Positions 16,847-24,155 of a stretch of 37,174 nt of DNA are shown one piece after another. Below the pieces are notes generated by a model, which saw only the letters and a list, made by a program, of their open reading frames with translations, made no database searches and was not told the DNA's origin. The DNA comes from JBDSEG01 sp039920165 (GTDB taxonomy: Bacteria > Pseudomonadota > Gammaproteobacteria > Burkholderiales > Burkholderiaceae_C): positions 1 through 37,174 of the forward strand of contig JBDSEG010000149.1 in assembly GCA_039920165.1 (NCBI GenBank). Reading direction: 5' to 3'. A program made the position numbers and the translations under genes. How positions within the stretch are numbered: position 1 is the first letter of the stretch; each line of letters begins with the position of its first letter.

Positions 16847-18703
16847 ATGGCCCTGCTGCAAATATCCGAACCCGGCGGCGCACCCGATCCGCACCAGCGC
16901 CGCATCGCCGTCGGCATCGACCTCGGCACCACGCACTCGCTGGTCGCCGCGGTGCGCAACGGCGTTGCCGAGTGCCTGCCCGACAGCGCCGGCCGGGTGA
17001 TCTTGCCGTCCGCCGTCCGCTACCTGCCGGGCGGCGTCCGGCGCGTCGGCCAGGAGGCTTTCGCCGACGCGGCGCTCGATCCGCGCAACACCATTGTTTC
17101 GGTCAAGCGCTTCATGGGCCGTGGCTTGGCCGATATCGAAGGCCGCTCCAAGCTGCCCTACGACTTCGTCGATGCGCCCGGCATGCTGCAGTTGCGCACC
17201 GTCGACGGCGACAAGTCGCCGGTCGAGGTCTCGGCCGAAATACTTGCCACGCTGCGCCAGCGCGCCGAGGACACTTTCGACGACGAGCTGTTCGGCGCGG
17301 TCGTCACCGTGCCGGCTTATTTCGATGACGCGCAGCGCCAGGCGACCAAGGATGCGGCGCGTCTGGCCGGCCTGAACGTGCTGCGCCTGATCAGCGAGCC
17401 GACCGCGGCGGCCATCGCCTATGGTTTGGAGAATGCATCGGAAGGCCTGTACGCCGTCTACGACCTCGGCGGCGGCACCTTCGATATCTCGCTGCTGCGC
17501 CTGACCGCGGGCGTCTTCGAGGTGCTCGCGACGGGCGGCGATTCTGCCCTCGGTGGCGACGATTTCGATGCCGCGCTCGCGGCTTGGGCGCTCGACAAGG
17601 GGGGCCTCGAAGCGCAGTCGCCGCAGGACAAGCGCGCGCTCCTGGTCGCCGCACGCGCGGCCAAGGAAAAGCTGTCGAGCGCCGATCACGCGACGCTCGC
17701 CTGCCCGCTCGCCGGCGGCGACCTGGCGCAGCGCATCACGCGCGAGAACTTCGATGCGATCACCCGGCCGCTGGTCGAGCGCACGCTCGCGGCGGTGAGG
17801 AAGGTGCTGCGCGACGCGCGAACGGCGGTTGGCGAAGTGAAGGGCGTCGTGATGGTCGGCGGGTCCACGCGCATGCCGGCGGTGCAGGCGGCGGTAGGCG
17901 CGCTGTTCGGCCAGCCGCCGCTTACCAACCTCGACCCCGACGAAGTGGTCGCCCTAGGCGCGGCGCTGCAGGCGAATGCGCTGGCCGGCAATGCCGGCGC
18001 CGACTCGATGCTGCTGCTCGATGTGATCGCGCTCTCGCTCGGCATCGAGACGATGGGCGGTCTGGTCGAACGCATCATTCCGCGCAACAGCAGCATTCCG
18101 ACCGCGCGCGCGCAGGACTTCACCACGTTCAAGGACGGCCAGACCGCGATGGCGATCCATGTCGTGCAGGGCGAGCGCGAGGTGGTCGCCGACTGCCGCT
18201 CGCTCGCGCGCTTCGAACTGCGCGGCATCCCGCCGATGGTCGCCGGCGCGGCGCGCATCCGGGTCGACTTCCAGGTCGATGCCGACGGCCTGCTCGCGGT
18301 CAGCGCGCGCGAGGAAAGCTCGGGCGTCGAGGCCTCGATCAGCGTCAAGCCGAGCTACGGGCTGGGTGATGACGAGATCGCCCGCATGCTGTCCGAAAGC
18401 TTCACCCACGCCGAGGACGATATGGTCGAGCGCAGCCTACGCGAATCGCGGGTCGATGCGCAACGCATGCTGCTCGCCACGCGCTCGGCGCTCGCCGCCG
18501 ACGCGGACCTGGTCGAACCTCTCCAGCGAGAAGCGATCGAGCGCCGTCTCGCCGAACTGGAAACCGCGCGCCTGGGCACGGGCCACCACGCGATCGATGC
18601 CGCGGTCGAGGCCCTGGCCGACGCGACCGAGGCCTTTGCCGCTGCGCGCATGAACCGCGGCATTCGCCGGGCGCTGGCCGGCAAGCGCGTGCAGGACGTC
18701 TGA
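16847..18703 (+). CDS. hscA: Fe-S assembly chaperone HscA
   Basis: HscA is a specialised Hsp70 that acts on IscU during cluster transfer. The 618-aa product has the Hsp70 nucleotide-binding domain (VGIDLGTTHSLVAAVRNG, VPAYFDDAQRQATKDAARLA, VYDLGGGTFDISLLRL, VMVGGSTRMPAVQAAV) and a substrate-binding domain with SLGIETMGGLVERIIPRN. The start ATG 16847 (MALLQISEPGG) matches the family; the frame is open upstream into hscB, but without similarity. fdx begins one base after its stop. Confidence 0.97.
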   Translation: MALLQISEPGGAPDPHQRRIAVGIDLGTTHSLVAAVRNGVAECLPDSAGRVILPSAVRYLPGGVRRVGQEAFADAALDPRNTIVSVKRFMGRGLADIEGRSKLPYDFVDAPGMLQLRTVDGDKSPVEVSAEILATLRQRAEDTFDDELFGAVVTVPAYFDDAQRQATKDAARLAGLNVLRLISEPTAAAIAYGLENASEGLYAVYDLGGGTFDISLLRLTAGVFEVLATGGDSALGGDDFDAALAAWALDKGGLEAQSPQDKRALLVAARAAKEKLSSADHATLACPLAGGDLAQRITRENFDAITRPLVERTLAAVRKVLRDARTAVGEVKGVVMVGGSTRMPAVQAAVGALFGQPPLTNLDPDEVVALGAALQANALAGNAGADSMLLLDVIALSLGIETMGGLVERIIPRNSSIPTARAQDFTTFKDGQTAMAIHVVQGEREVVADCRSLARFELRGIPPMVAGAARIRVDFQVDADGLLAVSAREESSGVEASISVKPSYGLGDDEIARMLSESFTHAEDDMVERSLRESRVDAQRMLLATRSALAADADLVEPLQREAIERRLAELETARLGTGHHAIDAAVEALADATEAFAAARMNRGIRRALAGKRVQDV

Positions 18704-18704
18704 G

Positions 18705-19043
18705 ATGCCCATCATCAAGGTCCTGCCGAACGCCGAGTACTGTCCTGCCGGCACGCAGATCGATGCGCCCGCCGGCACCTCGATCTGTGAAGCGTTACTC
18801 GATAACAAGATCGAGATCGAGCATGCCTGCGAGCTGAGCTGCGCCTGCACCACCTGTCACGTCATCGTTCGGGAAGGCTTCGCATCGCTCGGCGAGATCG
18901 ACGAAGCCGAAGAAGACCTGCTCGACCGTGCCTGGGGCCTCGAGCCGAATTCGCGCCTTTCGTGCCAGGCCATCCTGTCGAACCGCGACGTGACGATCGA
19001 GATCCCGAAATACACCATCAACCACGCCAAGGAAGGTCACTGA
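18705..19043 (+). CDS. fdx: Isc-type [2Fe-2S] ferredoxin
   Basis: This ferredoxin supplies electrons during Fe-S cluster assembly. The 112-aa product has the adrenodoxin-type ligand pattern C-x5-C-x2-C in HACELSCACTTCHVIVREG, with the fourth cysteine in RLSCQAIL. It begins one base after the hscA stop, so the two are translationally coupled. An iscX gene, which often follows fdx, is not present; the next gene is on the opposite strand. Confidence 0.96.
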   Translation: MPIIKVLPNAEYCPAGTQIDAPAGTSICEALLDNKIEIEHACELSCACTTCHVIVREGFASLGEIDEAEEDLLDRAWGLEPNSRLSCQAILSNRDVTIEIPKYTINHAKEGH

Positions 19044-19082
19044 GCCTCCCGGGCACCGGTGCGCATCAACGCGGTATCAATG

Positions 19083-19469
19083 TCAGCCGTTCGGTTGCAG
19101 CAGCAGGACTCGACAGACCTCGGTCTGCCAGGGCAGGGTGTGGACAAGCTGGTTCAGGTGCACCGCGGCGGCCGTGAGGCTGAGCGCCTGGCCGTCCGCG
19201 TCGAGCAGGGTCAGGTTGGTGATGACGCCCATGGGATCGGCGATGGCGACGACGCCGCCGCGCAGTTCGATCCAGTCCCAGGCGACGCCCGCGGAAAGAT
19301 CGCCGCTTTCTTGCGCCCACAGGGTCTGACCGCTGCAGCCGCCGCTGGCGTGGTCTGATTTCAAAACGCTGGTGCCCAGGTGCATCAGGTGCAGGCGGGG
19401 TGCGCGGGCGGCCTGCCACAATACGGGCGGCCAGGCATAGACGGTCCAGGCGGGGGTCATGGATGGCAT
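19083..19469 (-). CDS. Hypothetical protein, 128 aa
   Basis: This is an open frame on the minus strand between fdx and the luxR gene, divergent from the latter. The product begins MPSMTPAWTVYAWPPVLWQA and includes AWDWIELRGGVVAIADPMG and ALSLTAAAVHLNQLVHTLPW. It looks soluble and beta-rich, with no signal peptide. I do not recognise the family. The coherent residue pattern and the lack of a better frame suggest a real gene. A second in-frame ATG lies at 19460, and no good ribosome-binding site is visible for either start. Membership in the quorum-sensing cassette is possible but unproven. Confidence 0.6.
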   Translation of the reverse strand: MPSMTPAWTVYAWPPVLWQAARAPRLHLMHLGTSVLKSDHASGGCSGQTLWAQESGDLSAGVAWDWIELRGGVVAIADPMGVITNLTLLDADGQALSLTAAAVHLNQLVHTLPWQTEVCRVLLLQPNG

Positions 19470-19538
19470 GGTGTGCGTGGCCGCGAACGGCGCAGCCTGA
19501 TTTGGGCATGAAGTGTGTGCGGGTTCGGCGGGCGCGCC

Positions 19539-19558
19539 ATCTGTAAAGCCTTGCAGGG
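19539..19558 (+). promoter_or_regulatory. Lux-box-like element upstream of the luxR gene
   Basis: ATCTGTAAAGCCTTGCAGGG contains CTGT-N8-GCAG and matches the Vibrio lux-box consensus at 12 of 20 positions. It shares ATCTGTAA/ACCTGTAA and CAG with the second box at 20398-20417. It lies 69 bases before the chosen luxR start, in the divergent region 19470-19627. It may mediate autoregulation and might also affect the 128-aa minus-strand gene. Confidence 0.55.
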
Positions 19559-19627
19559 CCGGACACGAAAATCGACGATCACTTCACGCTGGCGCAAATG
19601 CGGCGTCGCAGGAACAACTCTAGGGCG

Positions 19628-20341
19628 ATGCTGCAGCAAGGCTTCCTCTCCGTTGGCAAGAGCACGAATCGGGACGAGTTGCTCGGCGAGCTCGTGCGGT
19701 TTACGCAGCAGCTCGGATTCGCCACGGTGACCGCGACCACTGTCATCGATCACTTCCTCGGCGAGCCCGAATTCATCACCATCGACAACACGCCCGCGGC
19801 CTACCGAGAGAGCTACGAGGACAGCCGCGACGGACGTGTCGATCCGGTGATGCAGCACTGCAAGCGCCAGAGCACCCCCATCGTGTGGGACCAGGACACC
19901 TACGTCGCCTGTGGGCAGGGCCCGATGTGGGAGAAGCAGGCGCGCTTCGGCTATTGCGCCGGCATCGCGATGGCGCTGCACCTGCCCGAAGGTCGGCACT
20001 TTGTCTTCGGCGTCGAACGCGACCAGCCGGTGCCCAGCGATCCGGGGGAACTCACACGCGTGGTCGCCGACCTTCAACTGTTCGCGGTGCTGGCGCAGGA
20101 CGCCGCGCTGCGCATCCTGGTGCCGGCGTCGCCCGAACCCGGCGCCGCCGCGCTGACGCCGCGCGAACTCGAAGCGCTGCGCTGGACCATGGAGGGCAAG
20201 ACGGCGTGGGAGGTCGGCGCCGTGCTCGGCATTAGCGAACGCACCGCAGTGCTGCATGTCAACAACGCGATGCACAAGCTCGGCTGCGTGAACAAGCATC
20301 AGGCCGTCCTCAAGGCCTTGCGGCTCGGGCTGATCCGCTGA
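19628..20341 (+). CDS. LuxR-type autoinducer-binding transcriptional regulator (no luxI nearby)
   Basis: This is an acyl-homoserine-lactone-type receptor and regulator. The 237-aa product has an N-terminal autoinducer-binding domain (about residues 15-165). The signature residues are nearly complete: Y63, D72-P73 and W87 match TraR Y61, D70-P71 and W85, but the position equal to TraR W57 is Tyr59. The C-terminal LuxR HTH (175-237: LTPRELEALRWTMEGKTAWE) keeps E180, L184 and G190. The start ATG 19628 follows AGGG closely; ATG 19598 would add an Arg-rich ten-residue extension. No synthase gene is in the window, so it is a solo receptor here. Lux-box-like sites lie upstream of it and of the peptide gene it precedes. 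Confidence 0.92.
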   Translation: MLQQGFLSVGKSTNRDELLGELVRFTQQLGFATVTATTVIDHFLGEPEFITIDNTPAAYRESYEDSRDGRVDPVMQHCKRQSTPIVWDQDTYVACGQGPMWEKQARFGYCAGIAMALHLPEGRHFVFGVERDQPVPSDPGELTRVVADLQLFAVLAQDAALRILVPASPEPGAAALTPRELEALRWTMEGKTAWEVGAVLGISERTAVLHVNNAMHKLGCVNKHQAVLKALRLGLIR

Positions 20342-20397
20342 CGCGCTGAAATTCTCCGTTGATGCCTGCGCGCCACAACACAGGCCGCCCAGGCGCA

Positions 20398-20417
20398 ACC
20401 TGTAAGAGCTGACAGTA
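20398..20417 (+). promoter_or_regulatory. Lux-box-like element upstream of the precursor peptide gene
   Basis: ACCTGTAAGAGCTGACAGTA has a perfect CTGT-N8-ACAG dyad and matches the canonical 20-bp lux box at 14 positions. It sits 56 bases after the luxR stop and 76 bases before the peptide start. A LuxR protein bound here, centred about 42 bases before initiation, would place the transcript start near 20450. It is the likely switch for the peptide-exporter operon. Confidence 0.7.
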
Positions 20418-20493
20418 CCCCGCAACACGGCGGGCTGATGCAATCCGATGAGTGCACTTTTTCCATGTGCGCCACCTCACCGGAGTACACAGC

Positions 20494-20655
20494 ATGCAAC
20501 AAGCTTCTCGCTTGAAGAAAGCCGCCAAGACCGCGCGCACCAGCGTCCAGGCCATTGCGCCGCGCAAGCCGGCGGCAGCGCCCCAGCCGCTGGACCAGAA
20601 ATCGCTCGAGCGCGTCGGCGGTGGCCTGGTCGAACTGCCCCACAAATACTGGTAG
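20494..20655 (+). CDS. Double-glycine-leader precursor peptide with a nine-residue core
   Basis: The 53-aa product has a basic, Ala-rich N-terminal part (MQQASRLKKAAKTARTSVQA), a recognition stretch PLDQKSLERVGGG, and a very short tail LVELPHKYW. With cleavage after G44, the leader fits the C39 consensus: V41 at -4, L38 at -7, L33 at -12, G43-G44 at -2/-1. The released peptide would be L45-W53. It has no cysteines, so no disulfide or lanthionine chemistry is suggested, and no modifying enzyme is nearby. The ribosome-binding site CGGAG (20481-20485) is eight bases before ATG 20494. A C39 exporter pair directly downstream and a lux-box-like site upstream support a secreted signal or bacteriocin-like peptide. 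Confidence 0.82.
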   Translation: MQQASRLKKAAKTARTSVQAIAPRKPAAAPQPLDQKSLERVGGGLVELPHKYW

Positions 20656-20673
20656 TCCGCAGCATCGCTGCCT

Positions 20674-20702
20674 GCCCGCCCCCCCCGCGCGCGAGGCCGG
20701 GC
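20674..20702 (+). other. C8 tract within a possible hairpin between peptide and exporter genes
   Basis: GCCCG (20674-20678) can pair with CGGGC (20698-20702) around a loop containing eight consecutive C (20679-20686). It lies in the 76-base gap between the peptide stop and the hlyD start. It could partly separate expression of an abundant peptide message from the exporter genes. Homopolymer slippage here would not alter any coding frame. Confidence 0.35.
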
Positions 20703-20731
20703 GCAATGCCTCGGCGAGTCTGCGGGTTCCC

Positions 20732-21979
20732 ATGAATCAGCTGTTCAGGCGCGAAGCGCTCGAGCACCGGCAGCGCCATTGGCTGGGCAGCATCCAGCTG
20801 ACCCGGCCGGTGTCGCTCGGCGTGCTGACCGCCTTCGTGGTGTGCGCGGTGTTCGCCGTCGCGGCCTGGTTGACGCTCGGCGAATACACCCGCAAGGCGC
20901 GTATCAGCGGCTACCTCGCGCCCGACCTCGGCGTCGTGCGGCTGGTCGCGCCTCAGGCCGCGCAGGTGCTGCAAAGCCATGTGGTCGAGGGCGCCTCGGT
21001 GCATGCGGGCGACGTGCTGTTCGTCCTCTCGGTCGCCCAGGCAACGGCGAGCGGCGATGCCCAGAGAGTGATCGAAACCAGCCTCGCGACGCGCGAGCGC
21101 AGCCTCGGCGAGAGCGCACGCGAGGTCGATCTCCGACTCGAAGCAAAGCGTGTCGCGTTGGGGCGCCAGATCGATTCGATGCGCGCCGAGATCGCCCAGC
21201 TCGACCTCGAGATCGAGTTGCAGAACCAGCGCCTGCTGCTGGCGCGCGAAGCTCAACGTCGGCTCGAATCGTTGCGCGGCGAAAATTTCATTTCGGCGGC
21301 GCAGCTGCAGATCAAGGCCGAAGAGATGCTCGGCCTGCGCGCCCAGCTCAGCGCCCTCACGCGCCAGCGCGGCGCCCACCTGCGCGATATCGGCGTGCTC
21401 GAATCGCAGCGGGCCGAGTTACCGCTTACCGCGCGCGCACAGCGCAGCGAGATCGAACGCGAGCTTGCCGCGCTGGCCCAGCAGGGTGCCGAGAACGATG
21501 CGCGCAGCCAGCTCGTCGTGCGCGCGCCGCAGGACGGCATCGTCACCGGGGTGCTGGCGCAGCCCGGGCAGAGCGTCACGCCGGCGAGCGCGCTCGCGAG
21601 TCTGCTGCCGGCCAATGCCCGGCTGCAGGCGCAGCTCTTTGCGCCGTCGAGCGCGGTCGGATTCCTGCGTCCCGAACAGCAGGTGTTGCTGCGCTACCAG
21701 GCATTTCCGTACCAGAAGTTCGGCCACCAGTCGGGCCGCGTGACCCAGGTTTCGCGGGCACCACTGCAGGCGGCCGAGCTTGCCGCTCTACGCCCGGGCG
21801 AGGCCGGCGAGCCGCTGTACCGGATCACCGTCACGCTCGACGCCCAAAGCGTCGCCGCCTACGGCGTTCAACAGCCGCTTGCGCCTGGCATGCAACTCGA
21901 TGCCGACGTGCTGCTCGACCGGCGCCGGCTGATCGAATGGATCTTCGAACCGGTGCTCGGCATCGCCGGGCGCGTATGA
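20732..21979 (+). CDS. HlyD/CvaA-like membrane fusion protein of peptide exporter
   Basis: This is the periplasmic adaptor joining an inner-membrane ABC exporter to an outer-membrane TolC-type channel. The 415-aa product has a short cytoplasmic N-terminus, one membrane helix (about residues 28-49, VSLGVLTAFVVCAVFAVAAW), a lipoyl/biotinyl-like half (LVAPQAAQVLQSHVVEGASV), a long alpha-helical hairpin rich in Leu/Arg/Glu (about 105-250), the second lipoyl half (VVRAPQDGIVTGVLAQPGQ) and a beta-barrel C-terminus. Length equals colicin V secretion protein CvaA (about 413 aa). ATG 20732 was chosen because the helix follows at the normal distance. Its stop overlaps the ABC gene start (ATGA). No TolC gene is in the window. 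Confidence 0.92.
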   Translation: MNQLFRREALEHRQRHWLGSIQLTRPVSLGVLTAFVVCAVFAVAAWLTLGEYTRKARISGYLAPDLGVVRLVAPQAAQVLQSHVVEGASVHAGDVLFVLSVAQATASGDAQRVIETSLATRERSLGESAREVDLRLEAKRVALGRQIDSMRAEIAQLDLEIELQNQRLLLAREAQRRLESLRGENFISAAQLQIKAEEMLGLRAQLSALTRQRGAHLRDIGVLESQRAELPLTARAQRSEIERELAALAQQGAENDARSQLVVRAPQDGIVTGVLAQPGQSVTPASALASLLPANARLQAQLFAPSSAVGFLRPEQQVLLRYQAFPYQKFGHQSGRVTQVSRAPLQAAELAALRPGEAGEPLYRITVTLDAQSVAAYGVQQPLAPGMQLDADVLLDRRRLIEWIFEPVLGIAGRV

Positions 21980-24120
21980 GCGCCGAGCTGCTCTGCGGAC
22001 TGCGTCGGGGCCCGCGCGGCGGGCGCATGCCGATGCTGCTGCAGGCCGAGGTCGCCGAGTGCGGCCTGGCGTGCCTGGCGATGGTCGCCGCGCACCACGG
22101 CCACCGCAGCGACCTGGCGACGCTGCGCCGGCGCCATCCGGTCTCGCAAAAGGGCGCGACCATGGCCGACCTGGTCCGCATTGCAGGCCGGCTCGACCTG
22201 AACGCGCGCGCCCTGCGCGCCGAGATGGAGCATCTGCCGCAGCTCGAGTTGCCGTGCGTGCTGCATTGGGACCTGAATCACTTTGTCGTGCTTCAGTCCG
22301 TGCGGCGCGACAGCGTCGTGGTGCACGACCCCGCGCGTGGCGTTCGACGCCTGTCGATGGACGAAGTGTCGAAACACTTCACAGGCGTCGTGCTCGAGCT
22401 GGCGCCCCAGGCCGATTTCAGGCCGCGCACCGAGCGCCAGCGAGTCGGGCTGCGCCAGATGCTCGGCCACGTTACCGGCCTGAAGCGCTCGCTGCTGCAG
22501 ATCTTTACCCTTGCGCTCGCGCTCGAGGGCTTCATGCTGCTGTCGCCGTTTTTCATGCAGTGGGTCATCGACGGCGTGCTGGTCAGCGCCGACCGCGACC
22601 TGTTGATCACGCTCGGCCTGGGCTTTGGCCTGCTGGTGCTGATCCAGGTCGGCGCCGGCGCGATCCGGTCCTGGGCCGTGCTGCACCTGTCGTGCACGCT
22701 CAACCTGCAGTGGCTTGCCAACGTTTTCGCGCACCTGATGCGGCTGCCGGTCGACTGGTTCGAAAAGCGCCACACGGGCGACGTCATGTCGCGCTTCGCG
22801 GCTGTCGAGCACATCCAGAAGACGCTCACCACGAGCTTCATCGAGGCGGTGCTCGACGGCACACTCGTGATCGTCACGCTCGCGATGATGCTGTTCTACA
22901 GCGTCACGCTGACGCTGATCGCTCTCGCCTGCGTCGGCGCCTACGCGCTGCTGCGCCTGGCGTTCTTCAGGCCGCAGCGTGACGCGGCCGAGGAGGCGAT
23001 CGTCTTCGAGGCGCGCAGCTCGAGTCACTTTCTCGAGTCGCTGCGCGGCGTTCAGTCGATCAAGCTGTTCAACCGCAGCGACGACCGCCGGGCACGCTAC
23101 CTCAACCTCGTCGTCGATGCGATGAACGCGAACGTCGCCGGCCGCAAGCTCGAACTCATGTTCGGCGCGCTGCACAAGCTCACCTTCGGGCTCGAACGCA
23201 TCGCGGTGGTGTGGGTCGGTGCGCTGCTGGTGCTCGACCAGCGCTTTTCGATCGGCATGCTGTTCGCCTTTCTCGCCTACAAGGAACAGTTCGCGCAGCG
23301 CGTGAGCGGCCTGATCGACAAGGCGGTCGAGCTGAAGATGCTCAAGCTGCAGGGCGAGCGGCTGGCCGATATCGTGCTCACGCCGCCCGAAGCCGAGGTC
23401 GGCAGTTTTGCGCATGCGAAGGATCTGGTCGCGACGATCGAGTTGCGCAGCGTGAGCTTCGCCTATTCCGAAGGCGAGGCGGCGGTGCTGCGCAGGCTCG
23501 ATCTGTCCATCGAGCCCGGCGAATCGGTCGCAATCGTCGGCCCTTCGGGATGCGGCAAGACGACGCTGCTGAAGATCATGCTCGGCATCCACGCGCCGCT
23601 TGCCGGCGAGGTGCGGATCGGCGGCATTCCGCTCGAGCGGCTCGGCCTGGCAAGCTGGCGCGACATGATTGGCACCGTGATGCAGGACGACCAGCTTTTC
23701 GCCGGATCGATCGCCGACAACATCAGCTTCTTCGCGCCTGCGCCCGAGGTGGATTGGATCGAACGCTGCGCGAGGGTTGCCGCCGTCCACGACGATATCG
23801 AGGCCATGCCGATGGGCTACGACACGCTGATCGGCGATATGGGCGCGAGCCTGTCGGGCGGGCAGCGCCAGCGCATCCTGCTCGCGCGCGCGCTGTACAA
23901 GCGTCCGCAGGTGCTCTTTCTAGACGAGGCGACGAGCGCACTCGATATCGACCGCGAGCGCGAGGTCAACCAGGCGATCCGCGCCCTCAAGCTGACGCGA
24001 ATCATCGTCGCGCACCGGCCCGAGACCATCGCTTCGGCGAGCCGGGTCGTGGTGCTGCACGACGGCCGCGTCGCGCAGGATCTGCGCAGCGTGCCGGGCG
24101 GGACGTCGAACGCGCGCTGA
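21976..24120 (+). CDS. C39-peptidase ABC exporter (CvaB/LagD-like)
   Basis: This exporter cuts double-glycine leaders and transports the released peptide. The 714-aa product has an N-terminal C39 protease domain with an intact active site: Q23 and C29 in LLQAEVAECGLACLAMVAAH, H102 in NHFVVLQ, D118 in VHDPARG. A six-helix ABC membrane domain (about 160-440) follows. The ATPase domain has Walker A GPSGCGKTT (about 522), signature LSGGQRQR (about 626), Walker B VLFLDEATSALD and the switch His in IIVAHRPET. It overlaps hlyD by four bases and is the last gene of the peptide operon. An intact triad matters: non-processing relatives lose the Cys, so leader cleavage is expected here. Confidence 0.95.
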   Translation: MSAELLCGLRRGPRGGRMPMLLQAEVAECGLACLAMVAAHHGHRSDLATLRRRHPVSQKGATMADLVRIAGRLDLNARALRAEMEHLPQLELPCVLHWDLNHFVVLQSVRRDSVVVHDPARGVRRLSMDEVSKHFTGVVLELAPQADFRPRTERQRVGLRQMLGHVTGLKRSLLQIFTLALALEGFMLLSPFFMQWVIDGVLVSADRDLLITLGLGFGLLVLIQVGAGAIRSWAVLHLSCTLNLQWLANVFAHLMRLPVDWFEKRHTGDVMSRFAAVEHIQKTLTTSFIEAVLDGTLVIVTLAMMLFYSVTLTLIALACVGAYALLRLAFFRPQRDAAEEAIVFEARSSSHFLESLRGVQSIKLFNRSDDRRARYLNLVVDAMNANVAGRKLELMFGALHKLTFGLERIAVVWVGALLVLDQRFSIGMLFAFLAYKEQFAQRVSGLIDKAVELKMLKLQGERLADIVLTPPEAEVGSFAHAKDLVATIELRSVSFAYSEGEAAVLRRLDLSIEPGESVAIVGPSGCGKTTLLKIMLGIHAPLAGEVRIGGIPLERLGLASWRDMIGTVMQDDQLFAGSIADNISFFAPAPEVDWIERCARVAAVHDDIEAMPMGYDTLIGDMGASLSGGQRQRILLARALYKRPQVLFLDEATSALDIDREREVNQAIRALKLTRIIVAHRPETIASASRVVVLHDGRVAQDLRSVPGGTSNAR

Positions 24121-24155
24121 CCGTCACTGGTGTCGCGCCGCCTAAACTCGCGCGG

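Noticed and set aside
20452..20493. Earlier GTG start for the precursor peptide
   Set aside because: It would add MHFFHVRHLTGVHS before the ATG that has the good CGGAG ribosome-binding site, and would lie at the predicted transcript start.
21868..23790. 640-codon minus-strand open frame opposite the C39 ABC exporter
   Set aside because: It is His/Gln/Arg-rich shadow translation; the exporter motifs on the plus strand are complete.
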